From Rhodopseudomonas rhenobacensis (lineage in GTDB: Bacteria; Pseudomonadota; Alphaproteobacteria; Rhizobiales; Xanthobacteraceae): 64,000 bases of DNA. Below, piece after piece: positions 25,285 through 34,500 of this stretch. The stretch is taken from contig NZ_JACHIH010000024.1 of assembly GCF_014203125.1 (NCBI RefSeq), positions 17,804 to 81,803 of the forward strand, read 5' to 3'. The stretch's first letter is position 1. Each line of letters begins with the position of its first letter. The position numbers and the translations under genes were made by a program. The notes under the pieces were generated by a model. That model did no database searches, was not told where the DNA came from, and was given only the letters and a program-made list of their open reading frames with translations.

Positions 25285-25623
25285 TCACCGAGTGAGATGT
25301 CCCTGCCTCTCCAGCCAATCCTTCAGGACTCGGATTTTCTGTCCCTGGTCGGGCCGGGCTGCCAAGCGCAGACTGCTGTAGTAATTGTCGTTCACGATCT
25401 GTGTGAAGGGCCGACCCTCCTTCCGGGAAAGGATCACGTAGGGCAAAACGTCCGGCTCGTTGACCCAGAGCGAATACTCCGCTTCCGACATGCCGAGATA
25501 GTCCCACAAGCTGGTCTCCGACGGCGTGCTGTGCCAGCGGTCAACGAAATCATCGATTTCGTCGAGGAGAGCGTTCCCTGCCAGGCAAAGCTCGATGAAG
25601 CTTCCGGTTTGGATGTCAGACAT
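25285..25623 (-). CDS. Putative antitoxin/immunity protein of the colicin-E3-type toxin
   Basis: Protein of 112 residues, acidic in the N-terminal half: MSDIQTGSFIELCLAGNALLDEIDDFVDRWH, then SLWDYLGMSEAEYSLWVNEPDVL and a C-terminal segment EGRPFTQIVNDNYY. The LxDYLGM-x-EAEYxLWV block is shared by many small proteins encoded beside toxins. It is not similar to the Im3-type immunity protein of colicin E3. Its ATG lies inside the end of the toxin gene (8-base overlap atgtctga), so translation is coupled to the toxin. I infer it blocks or sequesters the toxin. Confidence 0.65.
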   Translation of the reverse strand: MSDIQTGSFIELCLAGNALLDEIDDFVDRWHSTPSETSLWDYLGMSEAEYSLWVNEPDVLPYVILSRKEGRPFTQIVNDNYYSSLRLAARPDQGQKIRVLKDWLERQGHLTR

Positions 25624-25846
25624 TGATTGTTCTCCCGCGCACGGCGTCCTTGATGAGTTCTCCCGTCAACGGATCGAGCGCTCCCAGATGTTTCCCTCGA
25701 GCGTTGAAGACCTCGATTTCGCCGTGCAATCCGTCCCAGGTGTAGAGCCGCTTGCCATCCTGGCTTCGCCAGCGTCGTTCCCCGTGAATGGCCCCGAGCG
25801 GCTCAAGACCATCGAGAAAGCAAGGCTTGGGGATCGGCTTGGCCAC
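25616..25846 (-). CDS. Free-standing colicin-E3/pyocin-S6-type ribonuclease toxin
   Basis: Protein of 76 residues matching only the C-terminal cytotoxic domain of colicin E3, a 16S rRNA RNase. The sequence KRLYTWDGLHGEIEVF parallels the E3 active-site loop: Asp38, His41 and Glu45 keep the D-x2-H-x3-E spacing of E3 Asp510, His513 and Glu517, and Arg72 fits E3 Arg545. LGALDPLTGELIKD matches the E3 segment after it. There is no translocation or receptor domain and no signal, so it acts inside the cell that makes it. The start is a GTG (25846). The downstream gene overlaps it by 8 bases and is the likely antitoxin. Confidence 0.75.
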   Translation of the reverse strand: MAKPIPKPCFLDGLEPLGAIHGERRWRSQDGKRLYTWDGLHGEIEVFNARGKHLGALDPLTGELIKDAVRGRTINV

Positions 25847-26011
25847 GAGCCACTCATTTCACGAAGATCCTGAGCCATTATGCCACGAATCGGCGGTTTC
25901 GTGGGCCAGAAGAGGACATTAATTTTCTGCCGCAATCTCTCGGGCGGCGGGGTGCGGTTCGCGTTTTAACGGTGGTCGCTGGGCAGCGACCGCAGCCCGT
26001 CGCCGCCCGCC

Positions 26012-26677
26012 TCAGCCGAGCCGCATCGACAGTTCGACATCTTCGGCGAACGGCGTCGACAGATAGCCGCGCGCGGGCGAGCGGACGCGGGCAAGATAGT
26101 CCGGGCTCCAGTCGGCGTTGTCGGCGAGGATCAGCGCGCCGGGCCGCAGGTGGGGCTCGAGAAGGTCGAGCACCGCCGGGTAGAGGCCCTTGGCGCCGTC
26201 GAGCAGCACGAGGTCGATCTGATCCGGCAGATCCCGCGCCAGCGTCTCGAGCGCATCGCCTTCGCGGATCTCGATCAGGTCGGAGAGGCCGCCGGCGGCG
26301 AAGTTGGCGCGGGCGTGCGCGACTTTGGAGGGTTCGAACTCGCTGGTGATCAGCCGTCCGCCGCCATTGTCGCGCAGCGCCGCGGCGAGATGCAGCGTCG
26401 AGATGCCGAACGAGGTGCCGAACTCGACGATGCTGCGCGCGGCGCTCGAGCGCGCCAGCATGTAGAGCAGCAACGCGGTCTCGCGCGATACCGCGAGGTG
26501 GGCATCCTTCATGCTGGCGTAGAGCGCGCGGTAATCGGTCTTGCTTGCCATCATCGCCGTGCGCTCGTGCTGCGGCATCTGCGCGACGCTCGAGCGCAGT
26601 GCGGCGGTGCTCGTCTCGGCGTCGGCGAACAGCCGGTCGAGCAGAAGGGCGAGCGGCGGGTTGAGCAGAGTCGTCAT
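26012..26677 (-). CDS. O-methyltransferase-like SAM-dependent methyltransferase
   Basis: Protein of 221 residues resembling catechol/caffeoyl-CoA-type O-methyltransferases: SIVEFGTSFGISTLHLAAAL is motif I, then RLITSEFEPSKVAHARAN, GDALETLARDLPDQIDLVLLDGAKGLY, and GALILADN. It probably methylates a small hydroxylated substrate. It is divergent from a TetR-family regulator with about 100 bases between the starts, which contain repeated cgcgtt motifs; control by that regulator is likely. Confidence 0.88.
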   Translation of the reverse strand: MTTLLNPPLALLLDRLFADAETSTAALRSSVAQMPQHERTAMMASKTDYRALYASMKDAHLAVSRETALLLYMLARSSAARSIVEFGTSFGISTLHLAAALRDNGGGRLITSEFEPSKVAHARANFAAGGLSDLIEIREGDALETLARDLPDQIDLVLLDGAKGLYPAVLDLLEPHLRPGALILADNADWSPDYLARVRSPARGYLSTPFAEDVELSMRLG

Positions 26678-26774
26678 CAGGTGGTCTCCGGAATGAATGG
26701 GCGCAGCAGCTTGCGCGTTGCGGCAAAATACGATGAAATAGTCGCGTTCTCAATTCGCGTTCCCAAGGTCGATC

Positions 26775-27464
26775 ATGAGCAGCGCCGCAACGCCCCGGAT
26801 TTCCACGCGAAAACAGCCCAAACAGGAGCGCTCGCGGCAGCTGGTGGCGGCCATTCTGCAGGCGGCAGGTCGCGTTCTGGCGGGCGAGGGCGCGCGGCGA
26901 TTCACCGCCGCGCGCGTCGCCGAGGCGGCGGGCGTCAGCGTGGGGTCGCTCTATCAATATTTCCCGAACAAAGAGGCGATCCTGTTCCAGCTGCAGGCCG
27001 ACGAATGGCAACAGACCGGCGGTCTGCTGGCCGGCATCCTCGCGGATCGCTCGCGCCCGCCGGCAGAGCGGCTGCGCATCGCGGTTCGCGAGTTCGTCCG
27101 GACCGAATGCGAAGAGGCGCAGCTTCGCGGCGCACTGGACGATGCGGCGCCGCTGTATCGCGACGCCCCCGAAGCGCGCCGGCTGCGTCTCGCCGGAACC
27201 AAGACGGTGCGCGCCTTCATGCGCGAGGCGCTGCCGGAGTGCGCGGAGCCGCAGCGTCTCATCGCATCCGACGTGGTAATGATGGCGATGGCCGGGGTGG
27301 GAAAGCAGCTGTCGGAGACCGAAGGCCCGCCAGCCGCGGTCGATGCGCGGGCGCGCGCGCTCGGCGAAATGTTGTGCGCCTATCTCGACATGCTGCAAGC
27401 CAAGTCGGTCAAGTCGGCGAAGCCGCCGTCGTCGGGTCGTGGCGGGCGGAGCAAGGCGTCGTAG
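26775..27464 (+). CDS. TetR/AcrR-family transcriptional regulator
   Basis: Regulator of 229 residues. The N-terminal helix-turn-helix is typical: RSRQLVAAILQAAGRVLAGEGARRFTAARVAEAAGVSVGSLYQYFPNKEAILFQL. The C-terminal two thirds bind an unknown ligand. A basic, low-complexity tail (KSVKSAKPPSSGRGGRSKAS) follows. It is divergent from the O-methyltransferase gene, the standard pairing of a TetR repressor with its target. A strong terminator lies 27 bases after the stop. Confidence 0.92.
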   Translation: MSSAATPRISTRKQPKQERSRQLVAAILQAAGRVLAGEGARRFTAARVAEAAGVSVGSLYQYFPNKEAILFQLQADEWQQTGGLLAGILADRSRPPAERLRIAVREFVRTECEEAQLRGALDDAAPLYRDAPEARRLRLAGTKTVRAFMREALPECAEPQRLIASDVVMMAMAGVGKQLSETEGPPAAVDARARALGEMLCAYLDMLQAKSVKSAKPPSSGRGGRSKAS

Positions 27465-27490
27465 GCAAAACTGCCACCGGGTCCCATAAA

Positions 27491-27514
27491 AAACCCCGCT
27501 CGCGCGGGGTTTTT
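27491..27514 (+). terminator. Rho-independent terminator, bidirectional-like
   Basis: Stem accccgc (27493-27499) with gcggggt (27504-27510), loop tcgc, flanked by aaa on the left and ttttt on the right. It can end the tetR transcript and also the convergent small gene. Confidence 0.88.
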
Positions 27515-27533
27515 CGTGGTGCGTTGTGGTCGA

Positions 27534-27812
27534 TCAGTAGCGGCAGCGGCCGTAACGGCACGGCGGCGGGCCGCGGCGCACGATCACCGGCGGGCGGACA
27601 TAGGCCCGCGGCGCGACCACCACCGGGCCGCGGCGATACATCGGGCGGCAGCGGCCATAGGGTCCGCGTGCGAAGCCGGGTCCGCAGCCCTGCGCCACCT
27701 GGATCACGCCGGCGGTGTCAGCGCCGGCAAGCGGCGCCAGCGGCATCGCGTTGGCGCTGCCCATTCCGGCCAGGCCCACGGCAAACAGGGCGGCTGCAAA
27801 AATCGTCTTCAT
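27534..27812 (-). CDS. Small exported GCG_CRPN-type protein
   Basis: A 92-residue protein with a signal peptide (MKTIFAAALFAVGLAGMGSANA) and a short mature part rich in Gly, Arg, Pro and Tyr. The segment QGCGPGFARGPYGRCRPM is the hallmark of the rhizobial GCG_CRPN group, and it ends with PPPCRYGRCRY. Four cysteines may form disulfides. Function unknown; likely periplasmic or envelope-associated. The start at 27812 is selected for the signal peptide. Confidence 0.82.
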   Translation of the reverse strand: MKTIFAAALFAVGLAGMGSANAMPLAPLAGADTAGVIQVAQGCGPGFARGPYGRCRPMYRRGPVVVAPRAYVRPPVIVRRGPPPCRYGRCRY

Positions 27813-28074
27813 CGTTTCTCCCTTTCTTCGGCCCGCGTCGCGGGCGCCACAACTGGCCGACTCCGTCGGCATCGTAAAGACTTCTCAAAGCGCAGGCGAC
27901 GCGCCAATGCAACAAAGCAGTTGCTCTGTGAATGCCGAATGAATGTCGTGGCAGAACGCTGTCCGGTTTATGGCGCCGGCCGCGACGCGTTGTCGCTGGG
28001 ATGCAGGGAGCATGGATCGCGGCGGCAGGCGCGAGTCGAATCGCATCGCGCAATGCGCGCGAGCGTTGCCACCG

Positions 28075-29097
28075 TCAGCGCGGGCCGGCCTCCGGCGTCG
28101 CCAGAAATTCCAGCATCAGCGGGTCGAATTTCGCCGGCTGATCGAGGAACACCAGATGCCCGGCGTCGGCCAGCACCTCGGCGCGGGCGTTCGGCATCTG
28201 CGCCGCGAGCGCCTTGGCCAGTTCGGCGTTCTGGCCCATCTTCGGCCGCAGCGCTTCCGGCGCGTTCGGCCGGCCCGGCGCGTTATGGTCGTCGGCGCCC
28301 ATCACGAACAGCGTCGGCACGGTGATCAGCGGGATCTCGTGCACCACCGGCTCGCGGTAGATCATCTGAGCCGAGGCGGCGAAGGCGCGCAGCCAGCGCG
28401 GATAATCCGCCGCACCCTTGATGTTGAAACGGGCGTCGATCAGCGGCGTCACCTGCTCGGGCGGCAGCTTCATCGCATAATTGGTCTCGAGCTGTTTGCG
28501 ATAGCCGTCCGCGGTCAATTTGTCCTCGGTGTCGATGATCTTCTCGGTCGCGGCCGGCGGCACATAGAGCCGATAATCCTCCAGCCCGATCGGCGCGGCG
28601 AGCACGAGATGCGCGATCCGCGCCGGGTAGGCGCGGGCGATCCGCACCGCGAGCATGCCGCCCAGCGAATGCGCCACGATGTCGACCTTGCCGAGCTTGA
28701 GGCGGTCGAGCAGCGCGACGGTGTTGCGGGCCAATGTGTCGAAATGCAACTCGCCGTCAGGCTTGGAAGATTTGCCGAAGCCGATCTGGTCCGGCACCAC
28801 CACGCGGTAGCCTTGCTCGCTCAGCGTTTTGATCACCGGCGCCCAATAGCTCGAGGGGAAGTTGCGACCGTGCAGCAGCAGCACGGTCCGGTCGTTGGGC
28901 TTTTCGGGGGCGACGTCCATATAGGCCATGCGCAGTTGCTCGCCGTCGTTGGTGAGCGGCAGCAGTTGCACCGGGTAGGGATAGGCGAAGCCTTCCAGGC
29001 CGATGCCGTAAGGCTCGCGCGGCGCGTCCTCGGCGGCGAGCGCTGGCGCGAGCAGCATCAGTGTCGCAATCAGGGCGGGCAGCAGCCGGCGGGACAT
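28075..29097 (-). CDS. Exported alpha/beta hydrolase
   Basis: Hydrolase of 340 residues with a signal peptide (LLPALIATLMLLAPALAAED). The alpha/beta-fold marks are LLLHGRNFPSSYW, the nucleophile elbow AHSLGGM (Ser), the acid in FVMGADDHN and the His in DAGHLVFLD. It should hydrolyse an ester, lactone or amide in the periplasm. The start at 29097 is chosen because it opens the signal peptide; the frame continues to 29175. It is divergent from a small membrane protein gene. Confidence 0.92.
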   Translation of the reverse strand: MSRRLLPALIATLMLLAPALAAEDAPREPYGIGLEGFAYPYPVQLLPLTNDGEQLRMAYMDVAPEKPNDRTVLLLHGRNFPSSYWAPVIKTLSEQGYRVVVPDQIGFGKSSKPDGELHFDTLARNTVALLDRLKLGKVDIVAHSLGGMLAVRIARAYPARIAHLVLAAPIGLEDYRLYVPPAATEKIIDTEDKLTADGYRKQLETNYAMKLPPEQVTPLIDARFNIKGAADYPRWLRAFAASAQMIYREPVVHEIPLITVPTLFVMGADDHNAPGRPNAPEALRPKMGQNAELAKALAAQMPNARAEVLADAGHLVFLDQPAKFDPLMLEFLATPEAGPR

Positions 29098-29252
29098 CGC
29101 ATTCTCCGTGTCGGGGCGGGACGCGCAGCGTGGGAGCGTTCGGCGCACGGCAAGGAGACGCCCACCGCGCGCCATCGTTCCTTTTGATGCAGGTCATTCC
29201 CCGAATCGGCTGCGCCGTGCCCGAGTCGGCCGACCCGAGGGACGGAGACGAT

Positions 29253-29474
29253 ATGGCCGCGTTGTTGTTTATCATCGCTTTGGCGCTCGGCGGCGCGGCG
29301 ATGCTGTTTCGTTATGCCCATGCCGAATTGTATTACGGCACGTCGTGGGCAGTGGATGTCTGTTCGGCCTCGAAGCTGTTTTGCGGTCACCCGGATTATC
29401 TGGCGTATGGCGCCGTGGGCGCGCTGGTGCTGGCGATCGGCGCCGGCATCGGCCGGGCGCTCGGCGGCGACTGA
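29253..29474 (+). CDS. Small membrane protein
   Basis: A 73-residue protein with two hydrophobic segments (LLFIIALALGGAAMLFRYA and YGAVGALVLAIGAGIG) and two Cys between them (DVCSASKLFCGH). ggag stands seven bases before the ATG. The short length and two-helix layout suggest an inner-membrane protein, perhaps with a disulfide in the periplasmic loop. No family recognised. Confidence 0.65.
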   Translation: MAALLFIIALALGGAAMLFRYAHAELYYGTSWAVDVCSASKLFCGHPDYLAYGAVGALVLAIGAGIGRALGGD

Positions 29475-29594
29475 GCGCGCTCAGTTGCGGCGCAACGCAT
29501 CGGCATTGGCACAAAGGCGGGTGTCGGGCTGATGGCGCGGCCGGACGAACAGCGATATAAGCGCCGATCCTGGGTTTGAGCGGACGACCGCCTG

Positions 29595-30404
29595 ATGACC
29601 ATCCCTTGGCTTTACTTCGTGCTCGCGCTCGGCATCAGCCTGTTGGTGTCGGCGTTCGGCTTCGCCCGCGTCTACTACTTCGTCAGCGTGTGTTACGCCG
29701 GATCGGTCGCCGCGCAGGCGGTGGTGATGGCGTTGGTGTTTCAGGACAGCATCGGCGGCTGGGCGCTGCTGCAAGTGCTGCTGCTCTTGGTCTATGGCTT
29801 GCGGCTCGCCGGATTCCTGCTGCTGCGCGAGCGCAGCCCCGCCTATCAGAAAGAGCTGGCCGCCATCGAGGTGCGCACCGCCAAGGTCACGGAAAACCAG
29901 AAACGCTGGATCTGGTTCGGCGTCAGCCTGCTGTTCACGCTGCTGTTCCTGCCGGCCCTGCTGACACTGTCGGCGCAGCAACAGGGTTTGGCGGTCGGCT
30001 CGCTGCCGTTCGGCGTCGTGGTGATGATCGCCGGCCTCGGCCTGGAGAGCGTCGCGGACTGGCAGAAATATCGCTTCAAGGCCGCCAACCCGACGCGGTT
30101 CTGCGACGTCGAGCTGTATGGCTTGGTGCGCTGCCCGAACTATCTCGGCGAAATGCTGTTCTGGTTCGGCGTCTGGCTGTCGGCGGTGTCGGCCTATGAT
30201 TCGGCGCTGATCTGGATCCTGACCACCATCGCGCTGATCTACATGCAGCTGTTGATGGTGGGGGCGGCGCGCAACGTCGAATTGAAACAGGACGAGCGCT
30301 ACGGCGAGAACCCGGATTACCAGAGCTATGTGCGGCGGGTGCCGATCATCTTTCCGTGGGTGCCGCTGTATTCGCTGCGCAAGCTGAAATTCCTGGTGCA
30401 TTGA
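29595..30404 (+). CDS. DUF1295 / steroid 5-alpha-reductase-like membrane protein
   Basis: Polytopic membrane protein of 269 residues with about seven helices. The C-terminal part carries the family pattern ADWQKYRFKAANPTRFCDVELYGLVRCPNYLGEMLFWFGVWL, like DUF1295 and isoprenylcysteine methyltransferase/sterol reductase relatives. The last segment RYGENPDYQSYVRRVPIIFPWVPL is conserved as well. Substrate unknown; a reductase or methyltransferase of a lipid is plausible. It stands alone, followed by a palindrome around 30420-30470. Confidence 0.88.
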   Translation: MTIPWLYFVLALGISLLVSAFGFARVYYFVSVCYAGSVAAQAVVMALVFQDSIGGWALLQVLLLLVYGLRLAGFLLLRERSPAYQKELAAIEVRTAKVTENQKRWIWFGVSLLFTLLFLPALLTLSAQQQGLAVGSLPFGVVVMIAGLGLESVADWQKYRFKAANPTRFCDVELYGLVRCPNYLGEMLFWFGVWLSAVSAYDSALIWILTTIALIYMQLLMVGAARNVELKQDERYGENPDYQSYVRRVPIIFPWVPLYSLRKLKFLVH

Positions 30405-30469
30405 CCAGGCGGCCCAGGCGGCCGCGCCGTCATCGGACGACGCGGCCAGGGTGGTCGCGACGCGGCCGG

Positions 30470-30742
30470 TTACATCGTTCCGGATTTCATCATGCTCATC
30501 TTCTGCGCCTTCATGTAGTGCGAGCAGGCGCCGCGCATATTGCCTTTGCTGATCTCGGCATTGGCCATGGCGATTTCCTTCTGCATGCCCATCTTGCCGG
30601 GGCTGTCCGGCATCGCCATCACCGCGGCCTGGGACTTCGCCATGTTTTCGCCGGTGCAGGCCATCATCGCGGCGGACGCGGGTGTCAGGGTCGAGAGTGC
30701 CAGGGTTGAAAGCAAGGCGGCGGCGAGCAATTGCTTCTTCAT
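30470..30742 (-). CDS. Small exported hypothetical protein, Met-rich
   Basis: A 90-residue protein with a signal peptide (MKKQLLAAALLSTLALSTLTPASA) and a mature helical part with many Met residues (MMACTGENMAKSQAAVMAM, KMGMQKEIAMANAEIS, HYMKAQKMSMMKSG). The Met-rich pattern recalls copper-binding periplasmic proteins, but no clear motif such as MxxMxM is repeated. A good ggagat site precedes the ATG. Function unknown. Confidence 0.75.
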   Translation of the reverse strand: MKKQLLAAALLSTLALSTLTPASAAMMACTGENMAKSQAAVMAMPDSPGKMGMQKEIAMANAEISKGNMRGACSHYMKAQKMSMMKSGTM

Positions 30743-30927
30743 TGGAAATCTCCCTTGGAACAAAACCAGCGTGACGGCTGGCCCCAAGGATACGTTTTGA
30801 CCGCCTGAGCGTTTCCCTTGCTCTATTAATTTGCGTGCTGCAGCGCACACTCCGCCGCCAGCCTCGCAAACAGGCTAAAGCGGGCGCCTTGCAGCGCCCG
30901 CCTGATTGGCCGCCGGTCGATAATGGT

Positions 30928-31245
30928 TTAGCGCGCCGGGCTGGTCGTGCTGTTGCTCGGCGAGGCGGCCGGCGCTGGCGGCGTCGCCGGCGCGGTGGAG
31001 CTGCCCGTGGTGGTGCCGGCGCCGCTATTCGACGCGGTCGACGGATTGGTCGAGGACACGTTCATCCCGTAATACAACGCGCCGACCAGCAGCACGACGG
31101 CGGCCGCGAAGGCCGCGATCTTGCCGGTGCTCATTCCGGACCTCATGGGTTCGCCCGTTCCCCGCAGTTCCTGGTCGAGGCGCGTCGCGCGCTCGGTTTC
31201 GATGGGATCGCGGCGATACGGATCGTTCGGTGTATTCTCGGCCAT
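30928..31245 (-). CDS. Single-pass membrane protein with Ser/Thr/Pro-rich tail
   Basis: A 105-residue protein: a charged N-terminus (MAENTPNDPYRRDPIETERATRLDQEL), one transmembrane helix (IAAFAAAVVLLVGALYYGM), then a low-complexity tail of S, T, P, A and G (NPSTASNSGAGTTTGSST). The tail is probably periplasmic and disordered. aggagaa lies just upstream of the ATG. No function recognised. Confidence 0.75.
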   Translation of the reverse strand: MAENTPNDPYRRDPIETERATRLDQELRGTGEPMRSGMSTGKIAAFAAAVVLLVGALYYGMNVSSTNPSTASNSGAGTTTGSSTAPATPPAPAASPSNSTTSPAR

Positions 31246-31588
31246 GGAATTTCTCCTCGTTGCGGTTACGGGATAACCCCGAGGTCGGCGGATACGTTCC
31301 GGAACATTGCGCGGTTCCGCTGCACGAATCGTCGCAGGCTGAAACATCCGGCGAGCCGTCCGACCTGGCGTCGAGAAAGTTTGTTGCTGCGCGGGAGGTC
31401 GCGGCGCAGTCGCAGGCGGTTTGTTGCGGGCTGCCGCGCCACGAAATTGCGATTGTCGGCGCGCAGCAGGCTTGCCGATTATTGTGATGCGCGGCGGTGA
31501 AATTCCGACCTAGACTGCTTAGAATAAATCAAAGACCGCTGAAACAAGTCCGGGTCGCAAGAGGCTGCAAAGGCCGCATGAGGGTGGA

Positions 31589-34500
31589 ATGGGTTTGAAC
31601 CAAGGTGCGATCAGTCTCGATCAGAAATACACCCAGGGCTCGGGACATATCTTCCTCACCGGCATCCAGGCGCTGGTGCGGCTGCCGATGGCGCAGATCC
31701 GCCGCGACCGCGCCATGGGCCTCAACACCGCCGGCTTCGTCACCGGCTATCGCGGCTCGCCGCTCGGCGGCTACGACCAGCAGCTGATCGCGGCGCGAAA
31801 ACATCTCGAGCAGGTCAACGTCAAATTTCAGCCCGGCGTCAACGAAGACCTCGCCGCCACCGCGATCTGGGGCACCCAGCAGCTTAATCTGTCGCCCGGC
31901 GCGCGCCACGACGGCGTGGTCGGGATCTGGTACGGCAAGGGGCCGGGCGTCGACCGCTGCGGCGACGTGTTCCGCCACGCCAACGCGGCAGGCTCCGCCA
32001 AGCATGGCGGCGTGCTGTGCCTCGCCGGCGACGACCACGGCGCCAAATCCTCGACTGTGCCGCATCAATCCGACCACGCCTTCATGGCCGCCTTGATGCC
32101 GTATCTCTACCCGTCGTCGATCCATGAGATCATCGAGATGGGCCTGCTCGGCATCGCGATGTCGCGCTATTCCGGTTGCTGGGTCGGCATGAAGGTGATC
32201 ACCGAAACGGTAGAGACCACCGCGGAGATCAACCTCAACGACGAGATGACGCCGTTCATCATCCCCGCCGATTTCGAAATGCCGCCGGGCGGATTGAATC
32301 TGCGCTGGCCCGACGACCGTTACGACCAGGATCGCCGGCTGCAGGACTACAAGGGTTTTGCGGCGATCGCCTTCGCCCGCGCCAACCGGATCAACCGCGT
32401 CACCATGGATAGTCCGAACGCGCGGTTCGGCATCATGGCGTCGGGCAAGAGCTACGAGGACACCCGCCAGGCGCTGCGCGAACTCGGCATCACCGAACAG
32501 GTCGCGGCGCGGATCGGGCTGCGGCTCTACAAGATCGGCATGCCGTGGCCGCTGGAGCCGCAGGGCGTGCGCGACTTCGCCCATGGGCTGGAAGAGATCT
32601 TCGTCGTCGAGGAACGCCGCGAGATCGTCGAGAACCAGGTCAAGCAGGCGCTGTTCAACGCGCCGGACGGCGCGCGGCCGCGCATCGTCGGCAAGATGGA
32701 CGATCGCGACCATCGCTTCCTGCCGTTCGCCGACGAACTCAGCGTCGCCAAGGTGGCGACTTCGCTGGTCGACCGGCTGCTGGCGATGCAGATCGATCCT
32801 GACATTGCGGCATTGCTGCGCGGAAAAGCGGACTGGTTTCACGGCCGCGAGGCCTCGCAGGTGCAGGCGGTGGTGCCGATCACCCGCACGCCGTATTTCT
32901 GCTCGGGCTGTCCGCACAATACCTCGACCAAGGTGCCGGAGGGCAGCCGCGCGCTGGCCGGCATCGGCTGCCATTTCATGACGCTGTGGATGGACCGCTC
33001 GACCTCGACCTTCACCCATATGGGCGGCGAGGGCGTGCCATGGACCGGCATCGCGCCATTCACCGATGAGCAGCACATCTTCGCCAATCTCGGCGACGGC
33101 ACTTACTTCCATTCAGGCAGTCTGGCGATCCGGCAGTCGATCGCATCGAAGGCCAACATCACCTACAAGATCCTTTACAACGACGCCGTGGCGATGACCG
33201 GCGGGCAGCGCCACGACGGCGACCTGTCGCCGCAGCAGATCACCTTCCAGCTGCACAGCGAGGGGATCCGCGAGATCGTTCTGGTGTCGGAAAATCCCGA
33301 CGCCTATCCGGCGGCCGACATCGCGCCGGGCACCAAGCTGGCGCATCGCGACGAACTCGACAGCGTGATGAAGACGCTGCGCGAGGTGAAGGGGGCGTCG
33401 GCGATCGTGTTCGTGCAGACCTGCGCGGCGGAGAAGCGTCGCCGCCGTAAACGAGGGACGCTGGAGGATCCGCAGCGCCGCGTGGTGATCAACGCCGCGG
33501 TCTGCGAAGGCTGCGGCGATTGCTCGGTGCAGTCGAATTGCATTTCGGTGGAGCCGTTGGAAACTCCGCTCGGCCGCAAGCGCACCATCAATCAATCGAG
33601 CTGCAACAAGGATTACTCCTGCCTGAAGGGCTTCTGTCCGTCCTTCGTCACCATCGAGGGCGGCCAATTGCGACGCCGCGCCCCGGTCGATCTCGCCGAT
33701 CTCGGCGAACTGCCGGAGCCGGCCACGCTGCCCACGCTGGAGCAGCCCTACAATATCGCGGTCGGCGGCGTCGGCGGCACCGGCGTCTTGACGATCGGCG
33801 CACTGTTAGGGATGGCCGCGCATATCGAGGGCAAGGCGTCGATGATTCTCGACATGTCGGGGCTGGCGCAAAAAGGCGGCGCGGTGCTGAGCCACGTGCG
33901 GCTGTCCGGCAGCCCGGATGACGTCACCTGTTCGCGCATCGTCACCGGCACCGCGGATCTGTTGATCGTCGCCGACGAGGTGATGGCGATTTCCAAGGAC
34001 ACGCTGTCACTGTGCGAGCCCGGCCGCACCCACGGCGTGGTCAACACCCATCTGATCCCGATCGCGGATTTCATCCGCAACCGCGATTTCGATTTCCAGA
34101 CCGGCAAGGTCAACGGCGTGCTGGCGGCGGCGCTGCGCAAGGATTCCGCCTTCATCGATTTCACCAAGGCGGCGGAAGCGCTGCTCGGCGATTCCATCGC
34201 CACCAACATGATGATGATGGGCTTTGCCTATCAACGCGGGTTGTTGCCGCTGCAAGCCTCTTCGATCGAGCAGGCGATCGAGCTGAACGGCGTGTCGATC
34301 AAGATGAACAGCCAGGCGTTCAAGCTCGGGCGGCTGGCGGCAGCCGATCCGGCGCGGCTCGCCGCGATGCTGCACGGCGCCGACGACACCGTGGCGGAAA
34401 AGACGCAGGACGAGATGTCGCTCGACGAGATCATCGCGCATCGCAGCGCGATGCTGACCGGCTACCAGAACGCCAAGCTCGCCGCGCGCTATCGCGCGCT

